Origin: Sphingobacterium thalpophilum
GTDB taxonomy: Bacteria > Bacteroidota > Bacteroidia > Sphingobacteriales > Sphingobacteriaceae
Assembly (NCBI RefSeq): GCF_038396785.1
Contig: NZ_CP151087.1
Span: 1,798,001 to 1,862,000, forward strand
DNA length: 64,000 nt
Direction of reading: 5' to 3'
Of this stretch, positions 33,888 through 43,917 are shown one piece after another. Positions within the stretch are counted from its first letter, which is position 1. Each line of letters opens with the position of its first letter. Below the pieces are notes generated by a model. The model searched no databases. It was not told the origin of the DNA and saw only the letters and a list, made by a program, of their open reading frames with translations. Made by a program: the position numbers and the translations under genes.

Positions 33888-34916
33888 TTAATAGTAGTGT
33901 TTTCCTTTAATCAATAAATCTTGTTGTTTACTATCACAAACCGCATAGGAAAAACCTTGTTGTAGCGCATAGGCACCATATTCGCCTTTTTTATTTATTG
34001 CTAAGAATCCTACTTGAATTTCCTTCGCAATTGCAGGTTTCTTCTTCACGATACGCATAACAGCTTCCTTACAGGCATCTTCCGGAGAATAACCCTGACG
34101 CATCAATTCGACAACTAAAAAACTACCTACATTCCGTATGACTTCTTCACCAACTCCGGTCGATGTAGCTCCGCCCACTTCATTATCGACATAAAGTCCG
34201 GCTCCAATAATAGGGCTATCTCCTACCCGACCATGCATCTTGAAAGCCATACCACTGGTTGTACAAGCTCCGGAAATATTCCCATTGGCATCCAATGCCA
34301 ACATACCGATCGTATCGTGGTTATATTGGTTTCCCGGCAAACGTTCTGCTGCAAAAGATTGGTTTTCAATATTGGCTACAGGTTTGTATTTTTTCTCCTT
34401 CAACCATTCCTTCCACGCTTTTTCACCTTCTGGGGTCAGTAGATTTTCTTCCTTAAAACCATTTTCCAAGGCAAATTGCAATGCGCCTTCGCCTACCAGC
34501 ATCACGTGGGGTGTTTTTTCCATGACCATCCGCGCTACTGATATTGGATGTCCAATTTTTTCCATTCCAGCAACAGCACCACAGTTACCATCCGCATCCA
34601 TGATACAAGCATCAAGTGTGACGTGACCATCGCGATCTGGATAACCACCTTTACCAACTGTCATATTTTTGAGATCGGCCTCGGGCACACGCACACCTTG
34701 TTCCACCGCGTCCAATGCCTTGCCTCCTTTGGACAATATTTCCCAAGCGGCTTTATTTGCTGAAATCCCAAAGTCCCAAGTTGAAATTACAATAGGATAT
34801 TTTTTAACACTGCCCTTTGCTGCAATCGTCAATCCTTTCGCATCAAATGCTGTCAATGTCCCCATTGCCGTCGCAGCAATCAAACCTTGCCTAATAAAAT
34901 CACGTCTTGAACTCAT
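33888..34916 (-). CDS. Glycosylasparaginase (N4-(beta-N-acetylglucosaminyl)-L-asparaginase)
   Basis: 342-residue Ntn-hydrolase. It matures by self-cleavage before Thr202 in NQYNHDTIGMLALD, which becomes the catalytic N-terminal nucleophile. GNISGACTTSGMAFKMHGRVGDSPIIGAGLYVDNEVGGA is the conserved substrate-binding block. The N-terminus is a twin-arginine type signal (MSSRRDFIRQGLIAATAMGT), so it is exported folded. It hydrolyses the GlcNAc-Asn bond, releasing sugar from glycopeptides. It points away from the murein-peptide salvage genes, and a shared role is possible. Confidence 0.88.
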   Translation of the reverse strand: MSSRRDFIRQGLIAATAMGTLTAFDAKGLTIAAKGSVKKYPIVISTWDFGISANKAAWEILSKGGKALDAVEQGVRVPEADLKNMTVGKGGYPDRDGHVTLDACIMDADGNCGAVAGMEKIGHPISVARMVMEKTPHVMLVGEGALQFALENGFKEENLLTPEGEKAWKEWLKEKKYKPVANIENQSFAAERLPGNQYNHDTIGMLALDANGNISGACTTSGMAFKMHGRVGDSPIIGAGLYVDNEVGGATSTGVGEEVIRNVGSFLVVELMRQGYSPEDACKEAVMRIVKKKPAIAKEIQVGFLAINKKGEYGAYALQQGFSYAVCDSKQQDLLIKGKHYY

Positions 34917-35334
34917 TTCCTTATTAATATTTTATAAAACTATCGCTATTGATTAATTCGGCAAAAAACAATCCTTAAAATTGCCTTCAGTCTACCGAAC
35001 ACAAAAAATTTTCATCATTGACTGCAAAAAGACATCGCTTTCTTTCTAGTGTATTACACGATCTTACGTCACATCTGCCCCAATCTACTTCATCGATATA
35101 CGCCGGAAAATGCTATTCTACATTTTTACAGCTTCGTGTTAAACTGAAGAAGGATATTGACTTTACAATCAATAAGCAATATTACAAAATGGTTTTAGCA
35201 ATTAGATAATTTAATTAAAATTAAACCCAAACATTCGTTTTTTAGCAAAAAAACATCAAAATCACTTAAAAATCGACAATAAAAATTGACTTATATTATG
35301 AATTAATCCTATCTTTAGAAACAAACTAATTCGC
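34917..35334. other. Divergent intergenic region
   Basis: Holds the promoter of the NlpC/P60 gene at its right end. The rest shows no gene-like frame with protein-like composition and no strong hairpin. Confidence 0.5.
35286..35317 (+). promoter_or_regulatory. Promoter of the NlpC/P60-epimerase genes
   Basis: TTG (35286-35288), 21-bp spacer, TATCTTTA (35310-35317), near-consensus Bacteroidota promoter, 17 bp before the ATG. Confidence 0.6.
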
Positions 35335-36561
35335 ATGAAAAACACTCTTAAATTTGCTATTTTAGCTTATGCAAGCCTTATAGGTGTTGAAAGCAGTCAG
35401 GCGCAGCAGCTAGATTCCACGACTTATTTCAAGATCAAAGATTTGCAAGAAAACGTAAAACGTGAATTCGCTCCCGATAAAAGAACCAAGATCGTGGCCA
35501 TCCAGAAAGCGGATATAGCACAGAACCAATATGTGCTTGAAACAACTGAAAAAGATGCTAAGTTCGTTTTGGAGCAAAAGGCAAAAGATATATCAGCCAA
35601 TATTCAAGTACAGCTCTTGCCTGATGCAAGTGTAGGTGAAAAAACTACTGGAGTCATCAGGCTCTCCGTTGCAAATATGCGCACATTTCCAGATAATGCT
35701 GCGGAGCTAACCAGCCAGGTTTTATTGGGAACGCAAGTGGATCTTCTGCAAAAAAAGAGCGGCGACTATCGCGTGCGCACCCCCGATGGTTATATAGCAT
35801 GGGTACCTACTTCGTCCATTGAAGCGATGGACAAAACCATGCTGGCCAATTGGCGACAAGCAGAAAAAGTTATCTATACAGCGGAGTTTGGAAAATCCTA
35901 TTCTGAACCCAATGAAAAAAGCCAACGAGTGTCTGATCTCGTATATGGCGACATCCTTCAGTTAAAAGGACAGAAAGGCAATTTTTATGAAATAGCATAT
36001 CCGGATGGACGTTTAGGTTATATTAAAAAATCAGAAAGTCTAACCTTAAAAAATTGGTTTGAAACGCGCCAGCCTACAGCGGAAAATATTATCGCCAGTG
36101 CAAAAACAATGTTAGGCCTGCCCTATTTATGGGGGGGGACATCGGTGAAAGGTGTAGACTGCAGCGGTTTTACCAAAACAAGTTTTTTCATGAACGGCTT
36201 CGTAATTCCGAGAGATGCATCGCAACAAGTACTCGCAGGTGAAAAAATCGACATTTTAGATCAAGAAGGACATTTCGACCCTGAGAAAGCACTCAAGAAT
36301 CTAAAACCGGCAGACTTACTGTTCTTTGCGGCAGGCAAAAACAGCAATCCTAATGCGCGTGTAACACATGTTGCACTCTATATCGGCAATGGAACTTTTA
36401 TTCACGCTGCCGGATTGGTCCGGATCAACAGTATGCTTAAGGACGCTGCAAACTACGATGATTTCCAAACGCGGACTGTAGTTGCTGCCCGTCGTTACCT
36501 TGGCGCACGGGATAGCGCAATACAGAAGGTCGTTGAAAGCAATTATTACAACAATAAATAA
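35335..36561 (+). CDS. NlpC/P60 (C40) cell-wall peptidase with SH3 domains
   Basis: 408 residues. A signal peptide (MKNTLKFAILAYASLIGVESSQAQQ) is followed by a helical linker, two bacterial SH3-like domains (about 100-165 and 175-235; RLSVANMRTFPDNAAELTSQVLLG and YSEPNEKSQRVSDLVYGD) and a C-terminal NlpC/P60 domain. The catalytic residues are C276 (KGVDCSGFTK), H345 (RVTHVALYIG) and H357 (FIHAAG). Enzymes of this layout cut the gamma-D-Glu-diaminopimelate bond in murein peptides, leaving L-Ala-D-Glu. The next gene is the matching epimerase, 8 bp on. Confidence 0.92.
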   Translation: MKNTLKFAILAYASLIGVESSQAQQLDSTTYFKIKDLQENVKREFAPDKRTKIVAIQKADIAQNQYVLETTEKDAKFVLEQKAKDISANIQVQLLPDASVGEKTTGVIRLSVANMRTFPDNAAELTSQVLLGTQVDLLQKKSGDYRVRTPDGYIAWVPTSSIEAMDKTMLANWRQAEKVIYTAEFGKSYSEPNEKSQRVSDLVYGDILQLKGQKGNFYEIAYPDGRLGYIKKSESLTLKNWFETRQPTAENIIASAKTMLGLPYLWGGTSVKGVDCSGFTKTSFFMNGFVIPRDASQQVLAGEKIDILDQEGHFDPEKALKNLKPADLLFFAAGKNSNPNARVTHVALYIGNGTFIHAAGLVRINSMLKDAANYDDFQTRTVVAARRYLGARDSAIQKVVESNYYNNK

Positions 36562-36569
36562 ACATAGTG

Positions 36570-37625
36570 ATGAGCAATCAATCTGAATGGATTAGTAAAG
36601 ATTTTGGAACCTTTAAATTGAGGTTTAGACCTTACACGCTAACTTTGCGCCATGTCTTCACTGTAGCTTCATTTAGTCGAAGCACAACACCGGTTGTATT
36701 GACCGAACTAGAGTATGACGGCATTGTCGGTTATGGTGAAGCGAGTATGCCACCCTATCTAGGCGAATCGCAGGAAAGTGTCTTATCATTCCTTAATCAG
36801 ATCGATCTGACAGGCTTCAACTCTCCTTTTCAAACTGAGGAGATTCTCCATTATATCGATCAGCTTGCATTGAAAAATACCGCAGCAAAAGCCGCTATTG
36901 ATATTGCATTACATGATATATTAGGGAAGATAATGAATCAACCTTATTATAAAATATGGGGATTAAATCCGGATCTTATCCCTCCGACATCCTATACTAT
37001 TGGGATTGATACGGAAGAAATGATCCGTAAAAAGGTAGCGGAAGCGGATCAATTTAAAATTTTGAAAGTAAAGCTGGGTCTCGATACGGATAAAATGATC
37101 ATCGATACTATCCGTCAGGTTACCGATCGACCATTGTGTGCCGATGTCAATCAAGGTTGGAAAACACGTGAAGAGGCTCTCGAAATGGCACATTGGCTTG
37201 CAGAAAGAAATGTTTCTTTCTTGGAACAGCCAATGCCTAAGGAGCAGATAGACGACAATGCATGGCTTACTGAGCATAGCCCTATCCCAACTATTGCCGA
37301 CGAAGGATGTCAACGTCTTGTGGATGTCCCCGCATTAAAGGGTGTGTATTCGGGTATCAACATCAAATTGATGAAATGTACTGGCATGCGGGAGGCCAAA
37401 CGTATGGCTGAGCTTGCGCGTTCTCTGGAAATGAAAGTTATGATCGGTTGCATGACCGAAACATCCTGTGCAATCAGTGCAGCAGCACAACTCGCTCCCC
37501 TAACAGACTGGGCTGATTTAGATGGTGCTTTATTGATCGGAAATGACATTTATGACGGTATGACCGTTGTCAATGGCAATTGCCTTCTTCCCGACCGTCC
37601 TGGAATTGGAATTTTAAGGAAATAA
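36570..37625 (+). CDS. Dipeptide epimerase (L-Ala-D/L-Glu epimerase type)
   Basis: 351-residue enolase-superfamily enzyme. It interconverts L-Ala-D-Glu and L-Ala-L-Glu so the dipeptide from murein can be used. The acid-base pair of lysines is in FKILKVKLG and NIKLMKCTG; metal ligands fit CADVNQGW, FLEQPMP and IADEGC. The start is the ATG at 36570; a GTG one codon earlier is less likely. It follows the NlpC/P60 peptidase whose product it would use, and precedes a SusC/SusD pair. Confidence 0.9.
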   Translation: MSNQSEWISKDFGTFKLRFRPYTLTLRHVFTVASFSRSTTPVVLTELEYDGIVGYGEASMPPYLGESQESVLSFLNQIDLTGFNSPFQTEEILHYIDQLALKNTAAKAAIDIALHDILGKIMNQPYYKIWGLNPDLIPPTSYTIGIDTEEMIRKKVAEADQFKILKVKLGLDTDKMIIDTIRQVTDRPLCADVNQGWKTREEALEMAHWLAERNVSFLEQPMPKEQIDDNAWLTEHSPIPTIADEGCQRLVDVPALKGVYSGINIKLMKCTGMREAKRMAELARSLEMKVMIGCMTETSCAISAAAQLAPLTDWADLDGALLIGNDIYDGMTVVNGNCLLPDRPGIGILRK

Positions 37626-37748
37626 CCCTATATTCAGTGCAATGTTTTTTTCTTAAAAAAAAGATTGCACTGAATTGCTTTCGCAAGTTTGACCAACATC
37701 CGACAGCACCAAAATATTAACAAACTAAATTAATCAATTCACACTTTT

Positions 37749-40700
37749 ATGAAACAACATGTGCTCACAACGTTGTGTCTCATAGCCTGTAGTTCGATGC
37801 AGTCTTTATATGCGCAACAGATCCAAATTGCTGGTAAAATAACAGACAGCAACGGAAAACCAATTAGCGGAGTTACAATTAATGTAAAAGGCGCTAACCA
37901 AGGAACCTCAACAAACGAAAATGGCCTGTTTACGCTAAACGCAAACACCAACGCGATATTAAGTATCTCTGCAGTAGGTTATAGTCCACAAGAAATTCAG
38001 GTCAATGGCCGAAAAACCATTAGTATTTCACTCAGCAGTGATGAACAGGCATTGGACGAAGTCATTGTCATTGCCTACGGAACGACTAAAAAGAGTACCT
38101 ATACAGGTTCGGCAGCACAAGTAAAATCAGATGCCATTGATAAACAACCTGTCACTTCTTTTGAAAAAGCTCTTACTGGCCGTGTTGCAGGTCTGCAAAT
38201 GTCAAATGGATCTGGTCAGGCAGGTGCAACTTCAGCTATACGCATTCGAGGCATAGGCTCCATGAACGCGTCGAACGAGCCACTCTATGTCATTGACGGT
38301 GTTCCAGTCATTTCGGGTAGTGTCGGACAGATGGGCGACTATATTGTCAATACGAACAACGTCATGAGCACATTAAATCCCAGCGATATCGAATCTATTT
38401 CTGTGCTTAAGGATGCTGCCGCTTCTTCCCTTTATGGTTCCCGCGCGGCAAACGGTGTCATCATCATCACCACAAAAAAGGGGAAAAACGGAGATCCAAA
38501 GATCAATGTCAAGTCCTCTATCGGCATTAGTCCTTCCTGGGCAACCAAAAATAATGAACCTGCTTCGGTACAGGATCAAATCAATATGCTCTATAGTGTT
38601 TTATACGACTCTAGAATAGCAGCTGGTCAAACGGCTGAACAGGCGAATAAAAACACCTTATTCCGCTTAAATTCTTTGGACTGGAATCCAAATTCGGCAA
38701 ATTACGGTAAACCAACTTCTTCTTATGGTTTTGGTATTCATGGCTATCAATTCAGCACGGATGGAACCTCACAATGGGAAAATGTACATATCTCAGGAAA
38801 AACAGATGGTGTAGAGAATCGAGATGGTCAATATTATGACTGGAACAAAGCATTGTTTAGAACCGGGATATTCAACAGCAACGATATCTCGGTAAGCGGA
38901 GCAACAGAAAAAACCAATTACTATGCGTCTTTAGGATACACGCAAGACAAAAGCAGGATTATTGAGAATAACTTCGACAGAATCAATGGTCGGATTAATT
39001 TAACGCAAAAGATTGGGAAATATCTCGAATTTGGTTCAAACGTCAACTACGCTAAAAACAAGCTTATTGGGATGAATGACACCAGGAATACAGGAACAAA
39101 TTACCTGTATCAAGCGAGTAATTTATTATGGCAGATGTATTGGCCAACTGATTATAAAACAGGTAACGAATATACAGCACGTTATGGTAGTCTCGCTTAT
39201 AATCCGTTGTATTACAACAAGGAATGGGAAAACTCTTCGAAAACAAGTAAATTATCAGCTATAGAATCTTTATCATTAAAGCTGTTACCTGAACTTACAT
39301 TGAAGACCATTTTCTCCTATGACAGAACCGAGGTCAAAGATCACATCTATTATAGCGCTAAACATTATAACGGTATGGCAGACAATGGCCGGGTCACAGA
39401 GGTGTCTACGTCCATTGAAAAATTGGTATCATCCACAACCGCCAATTACAACAAAAGCCTTGGCTTGCATAATATTGGGTTATTAGCTGGTTTCGAAGCT
39501 GAAAAAAACACGACTGATTTTATCCGTGCTACAGGTAAAGATTTACCATCCTCATCACTTCATACAGTCGCCACTGCAGGTATATTGGATGCGTCGGCCT
39601 ATTCTTGGGGCAATAATATGATGTCTGTACTATCGCGGGCGGAATATAACTACGATGAACGCTATTTTGCCTCGGCATCATTTAGAAGGGACGGTTCATC
39701 CCGCTTGGCACCAGGTCCTCGTTGGGGCAACTTTTGGTCTTTAGCTGCTTCCTGGAATTTGGCCAAGGAATCTTTTATTAAACAGATCGAGGAAATCAAT
39801 AACCTAAGAATTAGAGGTTCCTATGGGGTAAATGGAACATTACCTACGGATCTTTTTGCTTGGCGCAATTTAACAAGTTATTCCAACAAATATATGACGC
39901 AGCCAGGTGGTGGGCTAAATAATTTAGGCAATCCGGATGTAGCTTGGGAGAAAAATTACTCCACAAACATCGCTTTGGAATTTGGTCTGTTCCACAATAA
40001 ACTATTCGGTACAATTGAATATTTTAACAGAGACTCCAAGGATCTTTTACAGAATGTTCCGATCTCGACAATTACCGGTTTCGGCTCCATATTGCGAAAT
40101 GTTGGCGAAATGAACAATAAAGGTATAGAGATTGAATTAGGTTCAGATATCATTAAAAATGAAAATTGGAAATGGACATTAAGTGCAAATGCCGCAATCA
40201 TCAGATCCAAGATTACAAAATTATATGGTGGACGAGATATCGTCTGGTATGATCCCACTGGTGGAGACGATAGAGCTCGATTTATTTATCGCGAAGGAGA
40301 ATCGTCTTTATCATTCTTTGGTTTAGAATGGGCAGGTACAGATCAAACCAATGGCAGAAACGTCTGGTACACAAACGATGGCACTGATGGCGATTTTATC
40401 TTTAACGGAAAAGCGGCAAGTTATGATTACAAAAAAGCTAAACAAACCATCATCGGAAATGCTAATCCTAAACTATATGGCGGTATAAATTCTGACATCG
40501 ATTATAAAAACTTTTCATTGGGATTGAACTTTGCTTATAAAATTGGCGGCAAACTTTATGATGCTACATCCAAAGATGTTGCCGATGACGGCTATTATTG
40601 GGAACGAATTCATGCCGCTTATTTTACAGAAAATAGCTGGTCACCTTCAAATACGGATGGAACTTACCCAATGGTTACCGGAAGAGATCTGGAAGATGTG

Positions 40701-40955
40701 AACCAGATCAGCAGTAGACCACTGTTTGACGCGTCATATCTTAGATTAAAAAACATTTCGTTGAGCTATAGATTACCAAATGATTTTTTAAAACGAGCTG
40801 GTATCTCCAATGCAAGGGTATTTTTCAATGGAAGCAATTTGTTGACCGTTTCGAAATACAAGTATATGGATCCGGAAGTTAACCAATTTGGTACGCGGGG
40901 CTGGGAAACACCATTGGCAAAAACGTACACTTTCGGTGTTGAATTTAGTTTTTAA
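37749..40955 (+). CDS. SusC/RagA family TonB-linked outer membrane receptor
   Basis: 1068 residues: signal peptide (MKQHVLTTLCLIACSSMQSLYAQ), carboxypeptidase-regulatory-like domain (GKITDSNGKPISGVTINVKG), TonB plug (DEVIVIAYGTTKKSTYTGSA; PLYVIDGVPV; VLKDAAASSLYGSRAANGVIIITTKKG) and a 22-strand barrel ending in TFGVEFSF. With the SusD lipoprotein 17 bp downstream it forms a lid-and-barrel importer. Its place just after the epimerase and before carboxypeptidases suggests peptides or muropeptides as cargo; this is inference from context. Confidence 0.95.
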   Translation: MKQHVLTTLCLIACSSMQSLYAQQIQIAGKITDSNGKPISGVTINVKGANQGTSTNENGLFTLNANTNAILSISAVGYSPQEIQVNGRKTISISLSSDEQALDEVIVIAYGTTKKSTYTGSAAQVKSDAIDKQPVTSFEKALTGRVAGLQMSNGSGQAGATSAIRIRGIGSMNASNEPLYVIDGVPVISGSVGQMGDYIVNTNNVMSTLNPSDIESISVLKDAAASSLYGSRAANGVIIITTKKGKNGDPKINVKSSIGISPSWATKNNEPASVQDQINMLYSVLYDSRIAAGQTAEQANKNTLFRLNSLDWNPNSANYGKPTSSYGFGIHGYQFSTDGTSQWENVHISGKTDGVENRDGQYYDWNKALFRTGIFNSNDISVSGATEKTNYYASLGYTQDKSRIIENNFDRINGRINLTQKIGKYLEFGSNVNYAKNKLIGMNDTRNTGTNYLYQASNLLWQMYWPTDYKTGNEYTARYGSLAYNPLYYNKEWENSSKTSKLSAIESLSLKLLPELTLKTIFSYDRTEVKDHIYYSAKHYNGMADNGRVTEVSTSIEKLVSSTTANYNKSLGLHNIGLLAGFEAEKNTTDFIRATGKDLPSSSLHTVATAGILDASAYSWGNNMMSVLSRAEYNYDERYFASASFRRDGSSRLAPGPRWGNFWSLAASWNLAKESFIKQIEEINNLRIRGSYGVNGTLPTDLFAWRNLTSYSNKYMTQPGGGLNNLGNPDVAWEKNYSTNIALEFGLFHNKLFGTIEYFNRDSKDLLQNVPISTITGFGSILRNVGEMNNKGIEIELGSDIIKNENWKWTLSANAAIIRSKITKLYGGRDIVWYDPTGGDDRARFIYREGESSLSFFGLEWAGTDQTNGRNVWYTNDGTDGDFIFNGKAASYDYKKAKQTIIGNANPKLYGGINSDIDYKNFSLGLNFAYKIGGKLYDATSKDVADDGYYWERIHAAYFTENSWSPSNTDGTYPMVTGRDLEDVNQISSRPLFDASYLRLKNISLSYRLPNDFLKRAGISNARVFFNGSNLLTVSKYKYMDPEVNQFGTRGWETPLAKTYTFGVEFSF

Positions 40956-40972
40956 CGAAAAAAAACAGTATT

Positions 40973-42442
40973 ATGAAAAAGCTTTTTATTGCCTCGTGCA
41001 TAACAATATCATTAGCAATCAGCTCATGTAGCAATTTTTTGGATGTCACACCGACCAATATGGGGGACTCCAATACCTCCATCCAAACTGCTGCTGACGC
41101 AAAGGTTATTATGAATGGATTAATGAGTAAAATGGCAAATGTCGCCTACTATGGACGAAATTTCCCGCTCTATGCTGATGCCAAAGGGGGTGACTTTACG
41201 ATTGCATCCCAGGGCCGCGGTTATGACTATCTTTATGTATTTAATCATTCGGCCTCTTCTAATCCCTATTCAAGCATCTGGACACAAGGGTTTCATACAC
41301 TCGTGCAGATCAATAATCTTTTGACAAATATCGATAAACTAATCGCTGCCGGCTCGACAGAAAATTTTAATACGTATAAAGGACAAGCATTGACCGCAAG
41401 AGCCCTCATCAATTTTGATCTTGTCAGGTTGTACGGAAAACCCTACAACATGGAAAAATCTGCCCTTGGTATCCCTAATGTAACGAAAGTACTCGAATAT
41501 AGCGCGCAGGAAAAACGTATCTCCGTGGAGGAAAACTACAAACAAATAGTACAGGATCTAAAGGATGCAGAGAGCTTATTGCCAAAATCCAAATCGGATG
41601 GATATTTCAATTTTTTCGCCAATAAAGCACTGCAAGCTCGTGTGTATCTCTATATGAATGATTATGATAATTCGTTAAAATCAGCGCAGGAGGTCATAGA
41701 CTCCAAAGTCTACACATTGTATAGCAATGAAAACTGGGTAAAATCCTGGACAGGTATGTTTGGAACTGAATCTATTCTAGAATTGGGTGTCTATCCGAAT
41801 GAAGCTGACGCAGGGACTAGTTCACTGGGTGCGATGTTCCGCAGAAAAGGACATGGCAGTACAGCCATATTGGGAAACTTTATAGCCGCAGATCCATTCT
41901 TGGCCAAACTTAAGAAAGACGAGACAGATGTCAGATGGGGTGTTATGGCGTACGATGAAGTCGGCACCACCCATTTAGGAGCGGTCTATAAATATAGCGG
42001 TAGCACAACGCTTGCTGGCGATAAAAATTCAACAGCAAATAGTACCGCTGTCAATATTAAGGTCATCCGTTTGTCCGAAGTATATCTTATCGCTGCTGAA
42101 GCTGCTCTACTAAAATCATCTCCTGACAAGGCCCTTGCAGCAAATTACCTGAATGCAATACGCCAACGCTCTCCCAAATTAGATGTTGCGACCTCAGGCA
42201 CGATTACTTTAGATATGATTGCCGATGAGAGAAGCAAAGAGCTCCTTGGAGAAGGTCACCGCTTCTTTGATATGATGCGCTGGAACAAATCGATAACTTT
42301 TGATGATGATTTAGGAAATATAAGCACAACAAATAGGCAAAAAACGATCGATAGAACCTTCTTTAAAACCATTCTTCCTATTTCACTGGATGAGATGAAT
42401 GCAAACCCAGCTATAGCAAATCAACAGAATACCGGCTACTAG
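40973..42442 (+). CDS. RagB/SusD family lipoprotein
   Basis: 489 residues. The lipoprotein signal is MKKLFIASCITISLAISSC, with the lipobox Cys followed by SNFLDVTPTN. The all-helical TPR-rich fold is evident (YKGQALTARALINFDLVRLYGKPYN; FANKALQARVYLYMNDYDNSLKSAQEV), and the C-terminal RagB block contains VIRLSEVYLIAAEAAL, YLNAIRQRS and DERSKELLGEGHRFFDMMRW. It captures ligand on the cell surface for the upstream SusC. A terminator follows directly. Confidence 0.95.
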   Translation: MKKLFIASCITISLAISSCSNFLDVTPTNMGDSNTSIQTAADAKVIMNGLMSKMANVAYYGRNFPLYADAKGGDFTIASQGRGYDYLYVFNHSASSNPYSSIWTQGFHTLVQINNLLTNIDKLIAAGSTENFNTYKGQALTARALINFDLVRLYGKPYNMEKSALGIPNVTKVLEYSAQEKRISVEENYKQIVQDLKDAESLLPKSKSDGYFNFFANKALQARVYLYMNDYDNSLKSAQEVIDSKVYTLYSNENWVKSWTGMFGTESILELGVYPNEADAGTSSLGAMFRRKGHGSTAILGNFIAADPFLAKLKKDETDVRWGVMAYDEVGTTHLGAVYKYSGSTTLAGDKNSTANSTAVNIKVIRLSEVYLIAAEAALLKSSPDKALAANYLNAIRQRSPKLDVATSGTITLDMIADERSKELLGEGHRFFDMMRWNKSITFDDDLGNISTTNRQKTIDRTFFKTILPISLDEMNANPAIANQQNTGY

Positions 42443-42454
42443 TAGTTTCAAAAA

Positions 42455-42492
42455 GAAAAAGGTCACAGCACAGGCTGTGACCTTTTTCTTTT
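42455..42492 (+). terminator. Terminator after the SusD gene
   Basis: GGTCACAGC-acag-GCTGTGACC with A-rich lead and TTTTTCTTTTTT tail. It also serves the convergent M14 peptidase gene. Confidence 0.92.
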
Positions 42493-42512
42493 TTGAGCTA
42501 TATTAAGCATTC

Positions 42513-43916
42513 CTAACTTATCTGATTTTTATACTGCTGTTGCATTGTTTTTTTCAAATCGATCGCATAACCATTAACTAAGGCGTAAATGTTCTTGCCT
42601 TCTTTACGAAGAAAAAAATCCGCTTGAGCTCCGAGAGCTAATTGTTGTGAAAATTCTATAGCTTTTTTAGTTAATACACGAATTGGAAGGTTATGCAAAA
42701 ATTCTCCCGGGATCACATTTTCAATAATAACAGCGGCATAGCCTTTTTCAAGTAATCCCATCACGATGGTATCATCTAAATCGGTCAGGGAAGCAAATGG
42801 CTCCATATACATCTTGGCTGGAGCAAACTCCGTTCCTGCAACATCAATATCTACATAACCATAAAAATCCTGCAAATCGCCAATATCTTCAACAATACCC
42901 TCTACGTAGTAGTCAGAGCCTATCGTCTTTTCATTATGCCGAATGGCAACATCGACAAGCAATGGTTTACCACTCCGCTCGATGGTCAAATTTCTCAGCA
43001 ACACATCATGGAGCTTTTCATCATTGAAGGGAATTGTATCATAATCGGTAACCGAATGCTGTTTAAAGGATTGATCAGCAATTTCCTCAAATGCTTTTAA
43101 CAAAGCCACGAAATTACATTTTCGGACCATCATTTTTTCGGTATCACCAACATAAGCTCCTGATTCAATTAAAATCGTCCTGGCGCCCCATTTTTGAAAA
43201 TTATCACCGAAACCGCGCGGTGTATGCTCATCGTCATACCTTGCAACCGCCTTTGGAACAAATTCCTGAAGGACTTTATTTATTCCGACAATCACCCGCA
43301 TCGCATCTCCCCGAGTTTCATTGATACTCCGCGCATAGTCATAGGCAGGTGCCAATAGGGAAATTGTCACTGGCATATTTGTTCCAGGAATGTTGTAGTA
43401 ATTGTTTTGGTTATGCAGGTTAAAAGCAAAATCAGGTTTTAGCAACATGGCTTGCGCCTTCAATAAGGCCCCTTCCACTGTTGCTGTTGCCCTTGCATCT
43501 CTGTTCATATCCACATCCATGGCTGTCCTACGCTGAAACCGTTCGGTTCCATCAGGATTTAGCATCGGAATAAAATACAAGGTCACTTTTGATGCTATGT
43601 GATCTCTAAAGGCATCTAAACCATCATCTTTTCCGTTGAAAAAATTAAATAGATCAAACAAGGCCATTGTCGCCGTAGGTTCATCACCATGCATTTGTGA
43701 CCATAAAAGTATCTTGATTGGCCCTTGTCCGTATTGTAGTCGAAAGATCGAACGATCTTCAGTGGACTTCCCAATTTCCGATACAGCAAAACGTCCAGTG
43801 CTCCTGATATTTTCTAATAATGGTAAAATATCAGCATGTTTAAATCTTCTATGCATCAAAGCCTTTTCTTCATATAAAGAAAAGGCTTTGATGAAATCAA
43901 CTTTTACTAATTTCAT
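42513..43916 (-). CDS. M14-family zinc carboxypeptidase
   Basis: 467 residues by the longest start. Zinc ligands fit H76 and E79 in SQMHGDEPT and H168 in FNLHNQNNYY; NPDGTERFQRR and DMNRD carry the substrate-binding Arg. The C-terminal ~150 residues are a separate beta-rich domain. No signal peptide is seen. M14 enzymes in such loci trim murein peptides or other acyl peptides; specificity unknown. The start is uncertain: the ATG at 43916 leaves 1 bp after the upstream stop, but the ATG at 43856 (MHRRFKHADILPLLE) matches where the domain begins and lies directly after a 14-bp hairpin. It follows the S66 gene in one operon. Confidence 0.85.
   Translation of the reverse strand: MKLVKVDFIKAFSLYEEKALMHRRFKHADILPLLENIRSTGRFAVSEIGKSTEDRSIFRLQYGQGPIKILLWSQMHGDEPTATMALFDLFNFFNGKDDGLDAFRDHIASKVTLYFIPMLNPDGTERFQRRTAMDVDMNRDARATATVEGALLKAQAMLLKPDFAFNLHNQNNYYNIPGTNMPVTISLLAPAYDYARSINETRGDAMRVIVGINKVLQEFVPKAVARYDDEHTPRGFGDNFQKWGARTILIESGAYVGDTEKMMVRKCNFVALLKAFEEIADQSFKQHSVTDYDTIPFNDEKLHDVLLRNLTIERSGKPLLVDVAIRHNEKTIGSDYYVEGIVEDIGDLQDFYGYVDIDVAGTEFAPAKMYMEPFASLTDLDDTIVMGLLEKGYAAVIIENVIPGEFLHNLPIRVLTKKAIEFSQQLALGAQADFFLRKEGKNIYALVNGYAIDLKKTMQQQYKNQIS
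43857..43890 (-). promoter_or_regulatory. 14-bp hairpin at the M14 peptidase start
   Basis: CAAAGCCTTTTCTT (43857-43870) and AAGAAAAGGCTTTG (43877-43890) are perfect complements around a 6-nt loop. In the minus-strand mRNA the 3' arm includes the AAGG ribosome-binding sequence and ends right before the ATG at 43856. Confidence 0.5.
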
Positions 43917-43917
43917 A

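Noticed and set aside
35018..35209. 63-codon plus-strand frame in the gap before the NlpC/P60 gene
   Set aside because: Biased composition, no ribosome-binding site of note, no recognisable motif.
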